64,000 bases of DNA from Metamycoplasma auris 15026 (GTDB taxonomy: Bacteria > Bacillota_I > Bacilli_A > Mycoplasmatales > Metamycoplasmataceae), in contig NZ_AORI01000011.1 in the NCBI RefSeq assembly GCF_000367765.1, positions 124,001 through 188,000 on the forward strand. Direction: 5' to 3'. The notes beneath the pieces were generated by a model. It ran no database searches, was not told the origin of the DNA, and was given only the letters and a program-made list of their open reading frames with translations. The translations under genes were made by a program, and so were the position numbers. Position 1 is the stretch's first letter; the number at the start of each line of letters is the position of its first letter. Positions 46,483 to 57,802 of this stretch are shown here, in pieces.

Positions 46483-46558
46483 GGTCGTGTAGCTCAGGGG
46501 ATAGAGTACGTGCCTTCTAAGCATGTGGTCGCAGGTTCGAATCCTGCCACGATCGCCA
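46483..46558 (+). tRNA. tRNA-Arg (anticodon TCT)
   Basis: 76-nt cloverleaf. Acceptor GGTCGTG pairs with CACGATC (one G-T), anticodon loop CTTCTAA between CGTGC and GCATG, T loop TTCGAAT, and CCA is encoded. Reads AGA, the main arginine codon of this AT-rich genome. Confidence 0.95.
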
Positions 46559-46643
46559 TTTTTTTTATGCTTTTTTTTAAAAGATTTTTTTCAAATTTGC
46601 AAACAAATTAAAAATTAGTTTATAATTTTTTTACGTTATATTA

Positions 46644-46717
46644 GCGAGTGTAGTTTAATGGTAGAACTTTAGCCTTCCAAGCTAACTACGTGGGTTCGAT
46701 TCCCATCACTTGCACCA
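46644..46717 (+). tRNA. tRNA-Gly (anticodon TCC)
   Basis: 74-nt cloverleaf. Acceptor GCGAGTG/CACTTGC, anticodon stem-loop TTAGC CTTCCAA GCTAA, T loop TTCGATT, CCA encoded. Confidence 0.95.
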
Positions 46718-46721
46718 TTTT

Positions 46722-46795
46722 GCGGATGTAGTTCAATGGTAGAACATCAGGTTGCCAATCTGAATACGAGGGTCCGATTCCCTTCATCCGCACCA
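46722..46795 (+). tRNA. tRNA-Gly (anticodon GCC) with unusual T loop
   Basis: 74-nt cloverleaf, 4 bases after the previous tRNA. Acceptor GCGGATG/CATCCGC, anticodon loop TTGCCAA, CCA encoded. The T loop reads TCCGATT, so position 55, nearly always U (pseudouridine), is C. Confidence 0.93.
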
Positions 46796-46803
46796 TATGA
46801 GGG

Positions 46804-46828
46804 AAACTTGGTAACCCCAAGTTTTTTT
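46804..46828 (+). terminator. Terminator of the tRNA cluster
   Basis: Stem AAACTTGG/CCAAGTTT with loop TAACC, followed by a T run. Confidence 0.75.
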
Positions 46829-46847
46829 ATACATTTTTTATTCTTAA

Positions 46848-46896
46848 AAAATAAAAAATGATCTTAATTTTTCTCTAAGAAAACTAAGATCATTTT
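46848..46896 (-). terminator. Terminator after the decayed membrane-protein gene
   Basis: Perfect 12-bp stem AAAATGATCTTA/TAAGATCATTTT; on the minus strand it exits into a T-rich run. It sits just beyond the stop codon of the pseudogene. Confidence 0.65.
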
Positions 46897-46908
46897 GAAG
46901 TAGTTATT

Positions 46909-47282
46909 TTATTGTCTTTTAGCTTTTAAGAATACTACAACACTTAAAATTGTAGCAGCAACTGAAAATACAAAACCTGCGGCAGCCGTTCCTTTAATCA
47001 AGGCTTCAAGTTGGTCTGAGAACAAGTCTAAAAGTTTAGGATTTGTATTTTTAGAGATTGAAACTGAAACTAAAATTAAAGCTAGTAAGCTAACTCCATA
47101 ATCACAATTACTAATATAAGGTTAACTTTATTTTCCTTGATTGTTTTTAGTTTAACTAAAAATAGAGTAGTTAATAAAATTATGTTTATTAATGTAATTG
47201 TTAATGCAATTGCAGCAAGTGGTAGCATTCCTTTAACAAGAATTCTTGTGTTAAATTAACGATAATCCGAAACGTTATTCAT
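46909..47282 (-). pseudogene. Decayed small membrane-protein gene
   Basis: On the minus strand an ATG at 47282 with AAAGGAAC upstream opens MNNVSDYR, then hits TAA. The same frame resumes as FNTRILVKGMLPLAAIALTI and a first membrane helix, ending at TAG after IVIMELAY. The neighbouring frame overlaps this end (GVSLLALILVSVSISK) and continues through a Gln/Glu-containing loop to a second helix (AAAGFVFSVAATILSVVVF), a basic KAKRQ tail and a proper TAA. One stop plus one frameshift therefore break a protein of about 120 residues. No family recognised. Confidence 0.55.
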
Positions 47283-47722
47283 TGCCAATAAAAAAGTTCC
47301 TTTCTTTTTTATTCTATCCTACTTAAAATACATTTTTCAATTCTAAAAAATTAAGAACAAATTCATTATTAGATAATCTAAAAATATGTAAATTTTCTTC
47401 TTAATTTAAGGATATTTTTGCTAAATTCCAATCAAATTTTAGATAAACAAATTAACCTAATTAAAAACAAACAAAGAAATCTTATACTAGCTATTTCAAT
47501 ATCATATTTTATAGCATTAAATATCAATAAAAACTAACCATTTATCCTAATAAATATTTAATATACAAAAAACTTAAATTAAATCAATTTCATTAGCAAA
47601 AAAACTAAATAAGTAATTAAAATATCTTGCCTTATAAACTACAAAATAAGAAAGTCAACTATAATTTAAATTATGTTATATCTATAATATAGATATTAAA
47701 TAAATTTGAAAGGAAAAAGGCA
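47283..47722. other. Gene-free AT-rich region upstream of azoreductase
   Basis: 440 bases with stops in all frames. Its only notable content is at the right end, where two perfect palindromes lie next to the azoreductase start (see separate entry). Confidence 0.5.
47661..47696 (+). promoter_or_regulatory. Tandem palindromes overlapping -10 boxes, candidate operator
   Basis: ATAATTTAAATTAT (47661-47674) and ATATCTATAATATAGATAT (47678-47696) are both perfect palindromes. The second contains TATAAT at 47683-47688, and TATAAT also begins the first, so a repressor bound here would block the azoreductase promoter. Confidence 0.5.
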
Positions 47723-48322
47723 ATGGCAAAAGTTTTAGTATTATATTCTTCACCTCTTAATAATATGAAATCAATTTCAACTTTATCAGCAAAGAAATTC
47801 ATTGAAGAATATAAAAAAATCAATCCAAATGATGAAATCATTGAATTTGATTTAAATAATCTTGAAATGGCACAATGTGGCATGAATTCCAATAATTTTG
47901 GCAATTTCTTTAACGAAGATTTATCAAATAAATACATTGAACTTCTAAAAGAAGTAAATAAAGTAGTTATATCTTCTCCAATGATTAATTTCAATGTTCC
48001 AACTGTACTAAAAACATTTATTGACAGGATAGCAGTAGCAAACAAGACATTCTCATATAAATATTCTAAAAAAGGCGCATCAATTGGACTTCTATCAAAT
48101 CTTAAAGTCCAAATTATAGCTACACAAGGTGCTCCTTATGGTTGATATTTATGAGCAAATCATATTTCATATCTAGAAGGAATTTGAAACTTCTTAGGTG
48201 CAGAAGTAGCTAAAAGTATTCGCATTGATGGCACAAAAGTTGAACCTTATGTAAGTATGGATCCATCTGATGTAATTAAGGACAAAGAAAAAGAAATTAA
48301 AGAAGCAGCAGAAGCCTTCTAA
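47723..48322 (+). CDS. azoR: FMN-dependent NADH-azoreductase-like flavoprotein
   Basis: 199 residues with a flavodoxin-like fold: VLVLYSSPLNNMKSIST binds the FMN phosphate, VVISSPMINFNVPTVLKTFIDRIA and the ATQGAPYGWYLWANH loop complete the flavin site. AzoR/AcpD enzymes reduce quinones and azo compounds with NADH. GAAAGGAAAAA precedes the ATG. Two TGA tryptophans lie close together. It stands alone with its own promoter and terminator. Confidence 0.88.
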
Positions 48323-48350
48323 TAAGAAATTCATCAAGAAAATAAAAATC

Positions 48351-48383
48351 AAAAAACATAGGTTATGTGTCCTATGTTTTTTT
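48351..48383 (+). terminator. Azoreductase terminator
   Basis: Stem AACATAGG/CCTATGTT and a T run. Confidence 0.75.
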
Positions 48384-48524
48384 AAGTAAAATTTGCATAA
48401 ATCCAGACTTATTTTAAGCGAATTTTTGCATTCTTTTAGGATACTTAAAACGCAACATTTAAACCAATTTTTTTGGTCTAATATTTCAATATTTGTTTTT
48501 TATTAATAAAAAACTATATTTTGT

Positions 48525-48619
48525 TATAATTGCATTTGCAATATAAAAATTGCCAAAAAAAGTGGAAGAATTAAATAAATTCGCTATAAACCACAATTAT
48601 CGAAAGGATTTTAATTAAA
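48525..48619 (+). promoter_or_regulatory. rplK-rplA promoter and structured leader
   Basis: TATAAT at 48525-48530 with TG upstream. The leader has a hairpin GCAAT/ATTGC (48538-48553) and a nested stem-loop, GTGG/CCAC closing over GAATT/AATTC (48562-48594), before CGAAAGGA. L1 represses its own operon through leader structures in other bacteria; whether this is such a site is unproven. Confidence 0.45.
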
Positions 48620-49063
48620 ATGGCAAAGGAAATCGTAAAAAAGGCCAAATTACAATTTATTGCTGGCCAAGCTAAACCAGGGCCTGCTCTTGCTGGAGTT
48701 GGAATTAACATGCCTGAATTTACAAAGGCATTTAATGATAAAACAAGAGAAAGAGGACAAGAACCTGTTCCTGTATTAATTACAGTTTACAAAGACAAAT
48801 CATTTGATTTTAAATTATTTACCTCACCAACATCATACAAATTAATTGAAGCTTCAAAAGCAAAAAAAGGTAGTGGTGTTCCTAACAAAGAAAAAGTTGG
48901 ATCAATTACACTAGAACAATTAAAAGAAATTGCAGCTTACAAAATGCCAGATATGAATGCTAACACAATTGAAGCAGCAATGCGTCAAGTTGCAGGAACT
49001 GCAACAAATATGGGTATCACTATTGAAGGTTATGATGAATGATTGAAAGGTGGTGCTAACTAA
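48620..49063 (+). CDS. rplK: 50S ribosomal protein L11
   Basis: 147 residues. KLQFIAGQAKPGPALAGVGINMPEFTKAFN is the N-terminal L11 motif; the rRNA-binding C-terminal domain has SGVPNKEKVGSITLEQLKEIAAYKMPDMNA and the signature AAMRQVAGTATNMGI. One TGA Trp near the end. TAATG overlaps rplA by one base, so translation is coupled. Confidence 0.97.
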
Positions 49064-49755
49064 TGGCTAAAAGAGTTACAAAAAATGCTAAAGTTTTAAA
49101 AACCTTAGTTAATAAAAAAGATGTTTATGCATTATCTGATGCAATTAATTTAGCTAAAAAAGCATCATTTGCAAAATTTGATGAATCAATGGATATTGCA
49201 ATCAAATTAAATCTAGACACAAGAAAATCTGACCAACAATTAAGAGGTGCAGTAGTTCTTCCAAATGGAACTGGAAAAACTGTAAAAGTTTTAGTTGCTA
49301 CTGACGAAGTTAGTGCTCAAAAAGCAGCTTTAGAAGCTGGCGCTGACTTAATTTATTCAGCAGCTGAATTACCAGAAGTTTTAAACCAAGATAAATATGA
49401 CTTCGATGTAATTGTTGCTGATCCTAAAATGATGTTAGTTTTAGGTAAATATGGTAAAAAACTTGGACCTAAAGGTTTAATGCCTAACCCAAAAACTGGA
49501 ACTGTTACAACAAATCCAGCTAAAGCAGTTGAAGAACTTAAAAAAGGTAAGGCTAACTACCGTGCTGATAAAGGTGGAATTATCCATGCTTCAATTGGTA
49601 AAAAATCAATGAGCACTGAAGCATTAGTACAAAATGCTGAAACCTTAATTCATACCATTAAAAGATTAAAACCACAAGCTGTTAAAGGTACATATGTATT
49701 AAATATTGTTGTATCAACCTCTATGGGTGCAGCAGTAAAAGTTAAAATTGACTAA
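49063..49755 (+). CDS. rplA: 50S ribosomal protein L1
   Basis: 230 residues. FDESMDIAIKLNLDTRKSDQQLRGAVVLPNGTGK opens domain I, LGPKGLMPNPKTGTVT is the L1 signature, and GKANYRADKGGIIHASIGK follows. Builds the L1 stalk of the ribosome. Confidence 0.97.
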   Translation: MAKRVTKNAKVLKTLVNKKDVYALSDAINLAKKASFAKFDESMDIAIKLNLDTRKSDQQLRGAVVLPNGTGKTVKVLVATDEVSAQKAALEAGADLIYSAAELPEVLNQDKYDFDVIVADPKMMLVLGKYGKKLGPKGLMPNPKTGTVTTNPAKAVEELKKGKANYRADKGGIIHASIGKKSMSTEALVQNAETLIHTIKRLKPQAVKGTYVLNIVVSTSMGAAVKVKID

Positions 49756-49758
49756 TTA

Positions 49759-49794
49759 AAAATGGAATTCATTTAAAAGTGATTCCATTTTTTT
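49759..49794 (+). terminator. rplKA terminator
   Basis: Stem AATGGAAT/ATTCCATT followed by a T run. Confidence 0.7.
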
Positions 49795-49983
49795 ATTTCT
49801 TGTTTTTTTAAAAACAATAAGTAGCTTTAAATTAGATATCTAATTTGTATTAACAAGACAAATGAAACTTAATCCCAATAAAGGTTCAAGTATTTTTTAA
49901 TAATTAAACAATAGGATATAATTTATAAATAGTTATTAAGCATGCAATTACTTTTTATTTAAATGATTAACTTAAGGAGTTAG

Positions 49984-51366
<1,383 letters not shown>

Positions 51367-51422
51367 TTTTGCGCAAAAGCAAAATATAAACCTTTTAACT
51401 AAATTAAACACTATATAAATTT

Positions 51423-51470
51423 AAGTGCCTCCCATTAAATAACCTTTAATGCTAGAGGCATTTATTTTTA
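51423..51470 (+). terminator. Enolase terminator
   Basis: Stem AAGTGCCTC/GAGGCATTT (one G-U) followed by TATTTTTATT. Confidence 0.65.
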
Positions 51471-51584
51471 TTATTTTAGTCGCCTTTTTTAGCCATTTTT
51501 TTAGATTTATTTTTATAAAAAAATCACTAAAAAAAACCTTTAAAAAATAATGTATTTATCTTGATATTTCTAAGTATTTTTTTG

Positions 51585-51590
51585 TAAAAT
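51585..51590 (+). promoter_or_regulatory. -10 box, probably leaderless
   Basis: TAAAAT with 10 bases to the ATG at 51601 and no Shine-Dalgarno sequence. Confidence 0.45.
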
Positions 51591-51600
51591 TGTAATAATT

Positions 51601-52308
51601 ATGAACAATTTATTAGAAGAAGAATTTAATGCTTTTATTGATAGGATTTCTAAGATAAGAAACGAAGATCCTCTGAAAGCGATTTATTTATTAGATGAAG
51701 CAAAAAATCAATTTCCCCTACCTGCTATGCAAAATGAAATTGAATCATTTCGAAATATCATTTTAAGTCAAATTAAAAGAAACAATTTAAAAACAACAAC
51801 TTCACTTGAAACTCTTGAATTAATTAATTCTTTAAAAAACAAAAAAATGGACTACGTTTTTATGCTTATTTATAATGAACTAAAAAATCGTGACATTAGC
51901 AGCTATTTATCCGAATTTCAGTATTTTTTTGAAGGAATTGATTTTGATAGTAATGGCTTTCAAGCTTTAATTTATGATTTATTGCAACAAAAAAATGTTG
52001 ACTATGATTACAAAATCAATAATGAAATTATTAATCCCTCTAAAGATGGCTCTTTTTTAAAAAATGCAGCAATTGCAAAATTAGAAAAAGAAATCATTGA
52101 ACTATTTAAATCAGATATATCAAAAACTAAAATTGCAAGACAAGTTTTTGGTGCTTATTTATTCCAAAATTGAGTTGCAATTTTAAAAAATCGCACCCAA
52201 GATGATTATTCAATTATAAGCAATGTTACTAAGGTTTTATTTAATGAAAAAGATGCAAGTGAACTTAATGAAACAGAGCTTAGCTTATACAAATTATTAG
52301 CTAAATAA
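51601..52308 (+). CDS. DUF3196 family helical (TPR-like) protein
   Basis: 235 residues, all helical, no signal peptide. The opening LLEEEFNAFIDRISKIRNEDPLKAIYLLDEAKNQFPLP and the internal helix-turn-helix units match the TPR-like MPN330/MG237 family. Position supports this: in M. pneumoniae and M. genitalium that gene lies next to trigger factor, as here. Function is unknown; the linkage suggests a role near nascent-protein folding. One TGA Trp. Confidence 0.72.
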
Positions 52309-52309
52309 A

Positions 52310-52318
52310 TGCTATAAT
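52310..52318 (+). promoter_or_regulatory. Extended -10 promoter of tig
   Basis: TGC then TATAAT at 52313-52318, directly after the upstream stop codon and 36 bases before the tig ATG. A TCATAGGAG ribosome binding site follows. Confidence 0.55.
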
Positions 52319-52354
52319 ATTTACATATTTTTTATTCATAGGAGAAGAAAAAAA

Positions 52355-53794
52355 ATGTCGAAAAAATTCAACAATGAAAATACTGAATTAATCATTAACT
52401 ATACTTTTGAAGGTGCTGAATGAGAAGCAGCGCTTGAAAAAACAAGAAAGAAATTGGCAAATGAAGTTACTGTTCCTGGTTTTAGAAAAGGAAAAGCTCC
52501 TTTATTTGAAGCTCTAAAACATGTTAATCCAATGAAGATTTTTGACAAAACAATTTCTGATAACATTGAAAAAATTTACCAAGATCACATTATTAGCCAA
52601 ATTGATGAAAAAGATATTTTAGCTGATAACTTTAGACCAAAATTTGATGTTACTGATTTAAGTTTAGACAAAGCAGTATTTGAATTTGTTTTTCCTTTAT
52701 TTCCAACAATTAAATTAGGTGATTACAAGCATCTAAAAACTAAACTAGAAACTCTAGAATTAACTAACGAAGAAATTGAAAGTCAAAAAAGAAATACACT
52801 AGAAAACTATGTAGTTATGCTAGATTCGAATGAACCTATTAAACTAAATGACAGTGTTAACTTTGATTTCACTGGTTTTGTTGATGGGCAAAAATTTGAA
52901 GGTGGCGAAGCTGAAAACTTTGATTTAGTTATTGGTTCAAACCAATTTATTCCTGGTTTTGAAGAACAAATGATTGGTCTTAAGAAAGATGAAACCAAAG
53001 ACTTAAATCTAAAATTCCCAGAAAACTATCATGCTAAAAATTTAGCTGGCAAAGACGTAGTTTTCAAAGTTAAAATTAATTCTATTAAAAGCCCTAACTA
53101 CCCTGAAGTTAATGACCAATTTTTAAAAGAAATTAAAATTAATCCATTAGTTAATGACTTAGAAAGTTTCAACGAACACATTAAAAATAATGCTCTAAAA
53201 GAAAAAATTAGTGCGAATAGTCAAAAATATATTAATGACGCAATTGATGAAGTAATTGAAGCTTCCGAAGTTAAAATGTCAAACTTAATTATTGATGAAA
53301 CAGCAAATTCATATTACCAAGGATTTATTAACCAAATTAAAAAACAAGGTATTAGTGAAAAAGATTACATCGAATTTGCTAAAACTTCCAAAGATGAAAT
53401 TTTAAATCTATACAAAGATGAAGCTAAAAAGAATTTAACTAAATCATATGTATATGGCAAAATTGTTGATGAAGAAAAACTACATGCAACACAAGAAGAA
53501 TATGATGAAAGAATTAATTCTTTAGCACAACTATATGGACTAGAAGCTAACCAAATTAAATCATTCCTAAAATTTGAAGTTTTTGAACAAGAAAAACTAG
53601 CTGAAAAAATCTTTGATAAATTAGCTGAAATTAATGACAAAGAATCTTTAGTTAAATACCAAGAAGCAAAGAAACTTACAGCTGAATATGAAAATAAAAT
53701 TCAAAGTGCAATCATAGCTCAAGTTAAAGAAATGTCAAAAGAAAAAGAAGATTCTTCTCAAACTAAAGAAAAAAAAGAAGAAAGTAAAGAATAA
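52355..53794 (+). CDS. tig: Trigger factor (peptidyl-prolyl isomerase chaperone)
   Basis: 479 residues. The ribosome-docking signature VPGFRKGKAPLFEALKH lies near residue 40, the FKBP-type isomerase domain spans about 155-240 (VNFDFTGFVDGQKFEGGEAENF ... GSNQFIPGFEEQMIGLKKDE), and the helical C-terminal arms follow. The last 25 residues are a Lys/Glu/Ser-rich tail. It binds nascent chains at the exit tunnel. The start at 52355 includes a TGA Trp in the N-terminal domain. Confidence 0.95.
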
Positions 53795-53819
53795 TTAAAA
53801 CCCACATTGAAATTTAAAT

Positions 53820-53860
53820 AAAAAATAGACTTTCACATATTAGAAAAGTCTATTTTTTTT
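53820..53860. terminator. Bidirectional terminator between tig and the F1-like cluster
   Basis: Stem AAAATAGACTTT/AAAGTCTATTTT with long A and T runs on both sides. It ends both tig (+) and the minus-strand cluster, whose last stop codon is embedded in it. Confidence 0.8.
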
Positions 53861-55919
53861 ATAAAATTATCATAATAATTGAAGCAATTGCAATAGCAAG
53901 AATTAAGCTAATTGTAACAATGGAAATTGCTGATGCTTTGATGCTTTTAATTTGGTTTTTCTTAATGCTTAAGAAAATTACTAAGGCTAATAAAATAATA
54001 GCTGAAATTCCTAAAATTGCATAGCCAAATTGTTTTAGACTAACTTTATTTGTATTGCTATTTAATTTAATTTCTTGTTGCACATTTGCATATGCTTTCT
54101 CAAAGTTTTCTTTGGTTTCTTTTGCACTTAGCGGTTTGTTATCCACTAATAAAGCTAAATTGCCTAATTGACTCATAATTTCTTTAATTTCATTAACATA
54201 TGATTGATATCAAACATGAAGATTAATTACTCTTTGTGTACTATTAGCAATTAGTTTTGCAACTTTTTTATTTAGCATTTCATAGTAGGCATTTATATAT
54301 CCTAAATCAAACTTACTATCAGTAAAGTTTTTTGTAATAATATCTTTATTTAGCCTAATAATTTCTTTAAATCTTAAAAGGGCATCTCTAAAAGAATAAG
54401 GAATCGCACTAAAATATCATTCGCCATTAATTTGCGATGAATATAAAGAAGATAACATTAAATATTTAGCTTTATTTAAATATTTATCAATTGAAGTAAG
54501 ATTATTTGAATTTAAATAAGCCTCTGCTCCAGAAGCTAAAATTTTGTTTGTTGCTTCTGCATACTCAAATTTATTTGTAACCTGCACACCAGCTGCTACC
54601 ATTCGAAATAATGAATCACGTAGATTATTATTTTTAATATCTAAATAATTAATTTTGTCATCAAGTCCTAAAGCTGCATATATTTTATTAAATGTTTGCT
54701 TATTGGATTCAATAATTTTTTGGTAAGTTAAATTAATTGCTTTTTGTTCATCAGAAGTATTAATTGCAATTTTTTTTAGATAACTACGTGCACCTTTATT
54801 TTCCAAACGATCAGTAATGCTTATTGTTGCTTTTAGACTATTAGAACCTTCAACTTCAAGATTAGTAACGCTATATTGATATCTTGTATTAATTGGATTA
54901 TCAAAAAAGAAGATATTATTTTTATTTTGTCCGGCTGAATCAAATGCATTTTTTAAAGAAGAAGTATCACTAGATACATATTCAGGTGACACTCAAGGAC
55001 GCAGTTCTGGTAGGCTTCTAACTTGTTCATCTAAGCTAATTGTTTCTGATGGTTTATCTCCAGGAACTAAATCAGGCTTAGCAATTGGTTCATTATTGTT
55101 ATTTTCTTTTTCATTTTCTTCAACTTCAAAGTTTTCATTTTGCTTTAAGTCAAATTTAATGAATTTCGGATTTAATTTAGCAATAATATATTCATCCCAG
55201 GACTTAAAGCCATTAGGATTACTAAATTCAAATTGGTTTTTATTTTTGAATTCAAGTTTAAAGTCTTTTCCAATTTGGGGAAGATTTTTTTCATCATACA
55301 ACATTGATTTTAAATCATTGTTTAATGCGCCCAAATAGTTTTCAATCATTTTTTCAAGACGATCTTTTTTGATTGTATTAATTTCGTCTTTGGTTTTATT
55401 TATTTCAGCTTTGCCATTAAATTGTTTTTTGTAGTCTGTTCCATCTTCTTTACCAATTTTAATGGAGTTAAATTCTTCATTATCAAATTTAACTTTAGAA
55501 ACTTCGTAGTTTTTATTTTTAGCTAGCACATATGGAAAAACAACATTAAAACCTTTGTTATTTGAATGGTTTGTTTTTAGGTCACTTTTATTTGCTTGCA
55601 AATATTGCAAAATGGATTGCACATAAATTAATTTATTGATTTCAGAAACATTTTTAACAAAGTCATCATTAATTAATTTTTCAAGTTTCTTTTTTTCATT
55701 GTCAAAATGACTAATTGTTTGATTTAAAACTTTTTCAATTCCTTCTTCAATTTTCTTTTTACTTAATTCATTAAACGTATCAAAACCAGCTGCATTTTTA
55801 GGTTCTTCTTTTTCTTTATCTTCTCTTATTGTTTGTTTTGTTATATGTTTATAAGAAACAACAGATAGAGGTAATAAAGGAATTAGACCTAAAGAAAGTA
55901 ATTTTGTTTTTAATTTCAT
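53859..55919 (-). CDS. F1-like X0 ATPase-associated subunit (MSC_0620 type)
   Basis: 686 residues joined across two TGA codons. N-terminal hydrophobic segment LLSLGLIPLLPLSVVSY without a lipobox Cys, a long Lys/Asn/Glu-rich extracytoplasmic body, and at the C-terminus two membrane helices (GYAILGISAIILLALVIFL and SIVTISLILAIAIASIIMIIL) separated by a basic loop. I assign it by size and by its place as fifth gene in a cluster that matches MSC_0620-0624 of M. mycoides. In the known clusters the alpha and beta genes come next; here the cluster stops. Confidence 0.68.
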
Positions 55920-55940
55920 AAAATAATTTCTTTTTTTTAA

Positions 55941-56396
55941 TTATTTAACTAAACGAAATTTTTGTTCTAAATTAAGTAAAGCGAGTTTTTGTTTGAGAAT
56001 TTTAAGTTCCATAAATTGGTCTAAACTTAAACCTAAAATTTGAAGGGATTGATAGTATTCGATTTTTTTGGCAATTTCTTTAATTTCTTGATTTTTATCA
56101 ACTTTTTCTTTGCTTTCTTTGTAGATTGTTTTTTTACTAAATGTATTGATTGTAATTTGGTTTTCTTTAATAACAATATTCGTATTTAACAAGAATAAAT
56201 AAAATGTTTTTTGTTCATCAAGATCATTAACTTTAATCATAACATACTCATATGCCATGATTGAATTTGAATCAATCAAAATTCAATCATCATCTTCATC
56301 AACATTAATAAATAACTGGGCATTTTTAATTTCAAGAATTTTGCTATCAATAAAATTAATCTTGAGATTAAATGAATTTCTTTTATTTTCAATCAT
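55941..56396 (-). CDS. F1-like ATPase epsilon-type subunit (MSC_0621 type)
   Basis: 151 residues after joining across a TGA Trp. The N-terminal half is beta-rich (SFNLKINFIDSKILEIKNAQLFINV ... YEYVMIKVNDL ... NIVIKENQITINTFSKK), fitting an epsilon-like beta sandwich; the C-terminal half is a helical hairpin (KEIAKKIEYYQSLQILGLS ... LKILKQKLALLNLEQKF). Similarity to true AtpC is too weak to see directly, so the assignment rests on gene order, size and fold pattern. It starts one base after the gamma-type stop. Confidence 0.65.
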
Positions 56397-56397
56397 T

Positions 56398-57294
56398 TTA
56401 TTCATCCTTAAAAACTTTTTCATTTGTTCTTGTTAAAAGTACAATTTCTTCAATTTCTTTTTCTCTTTTGTTTCTGATGATTTTTTTCTTAACACTACTA
56501 ATTTCATCTTCAATTTGATTGATTACTTTATTTGTTGTAACTAAATCGTTTTTAGCATTATAAAAAGATGATTCAATCATTAAAGAATACACTGCATTTT
56601 CTAAGAAAATATTGATTTCCTTATCAATAAATTCTTCAATGTTAGGGAAAATTTTGAATTGCTCAAAATTTATTATACTTTCTGTTTGATTTTGTTCACT
56701 AACTAATTTATTCACATCGAATTTTTCGATTGGGAGAATTGTAAAGTAACCATTGTAATTACGATTTGTATTTAAAACAAAGTTAACTTCATCATAATTA
56801 TTTTCAGCATGTAAAACTTTGATTATTTGGGAAATAATTCAAGGAAGTCTTTTAGATTGCTTGTCATTTTCACTAAATGACTTAATTATATTGAAATCAT
56901 TTTGTACACAAAAAGCTTGTGCTCTTTCACCTATAACAATGAAGTCATCATTTTTTTTATTTGCTAACTTTTGTATTGTATTTTCATATCTTGAATATGA
57001 ATCTGTTGAGTATTTTTGATTTTCTGTAACATAGATTCAAAGAATACTTTTTTTCTTAAAAATCTTTTTTATTTTGGAAGTTATTTTTGAGCTATTAATT
57101 AATTTGTTTTTAATGGCATAATGATTTTTAACTTCATTAATTAAAGCAATGTTTAAAAGAGCGTTTGAAACATTGAACTTTAATCTTTTAGTTAATTTCA
57201 TAATATCAATAAGCAGAATATTTTTTTTGTTATTAACTTTGGTTAAAATATTTTGCAAATTCTGTAATTTTTCGTTTAATTTTTTTAAGTGCAT
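56398..57294 (-). CDS. F1-like ATPase gamma-type subunit (MSC_0622 type)
   Basis: 298 residues. The N-terminal helix (LKKLNEKLQNLQNILTKVNNKKNILLIDIMKLTKRL) and the C-terminal helix (ENAVYSLMIESSFYNAKNDLVTTNKVINQIEDEISSVKKKIIRNKREKEIEEIV) give the two ends of the rotary coiled-coil shaft, with a Rossmann-like middle (DDFIVIGERAQAFC). The C-terminal pattern with SS, NA, N-x-I and a final EI-EIV matches AtpG. The usual gamma GDRGLCGGFN motif is absent. One base separates it from the next gene on each side. Confidence 0.7.
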
Positions 57295-57295
57295 T

Positions 57296-57799
57296 TTATC
57301 ATCCTAAAATACTTTTTTCATCATAAAATAGCTCAAGATCTGCATTTTTTTTAATAATAAGATTTTTTAGTATTTCAATATAAAAATCATTAGCTAACAA
57401 ATAATTAATTTCACCATTGAAATTTTTAATCAACTTTTCATTGAATAAATCTGCATTGCTACTTAGATTTAAAGATTCAAAATTTGTGGCTGCTTCTTTT
57501 GTTAAAAATGGACACAAATATAAGTTATTAAGTGTATTAGATAAACCAAAAGAAATAGCCAAATTATCAAAAACTAAATCAAATTTTTTAATTAGTCCTT
57601 CTTCTAATTTATTTAAGAAAAAAACCACTTCTTTATCATTTGTTTTTAAATTGCTTTTTAGAATTATTGTTGCAAGTAATTTATCAAAGGTAATGAAATT
57701 ATTCTTCTTTTTAATTTCATTGAATTCTAAATTTAAAATTTTAATTTCTTTATTTGCTACGATTAAGAATTTTTTTTCTAATTTATTTTTCTTTTCCAT
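57296..57799 (-). CDS. F1-like ATPase-associated protein (MSC_0623 type)
   Basis: 167 residues, soluble, no motif I can assign. It begins MEKKNKLEKKFLIVANKEIKILNLEF and has central helices and a NLYLCPFLTKEAATNFESLN segment. A TGA Trp is the penultimate codon, followed by TAA at 57296, one base before the gamma-type ATG. The start ATG lies 3 bases after the membrane-protein stop. Assigned by size and position in the cluster. Confidence 0.62.
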
Positions 57800-57802
57800 T
57801 TT

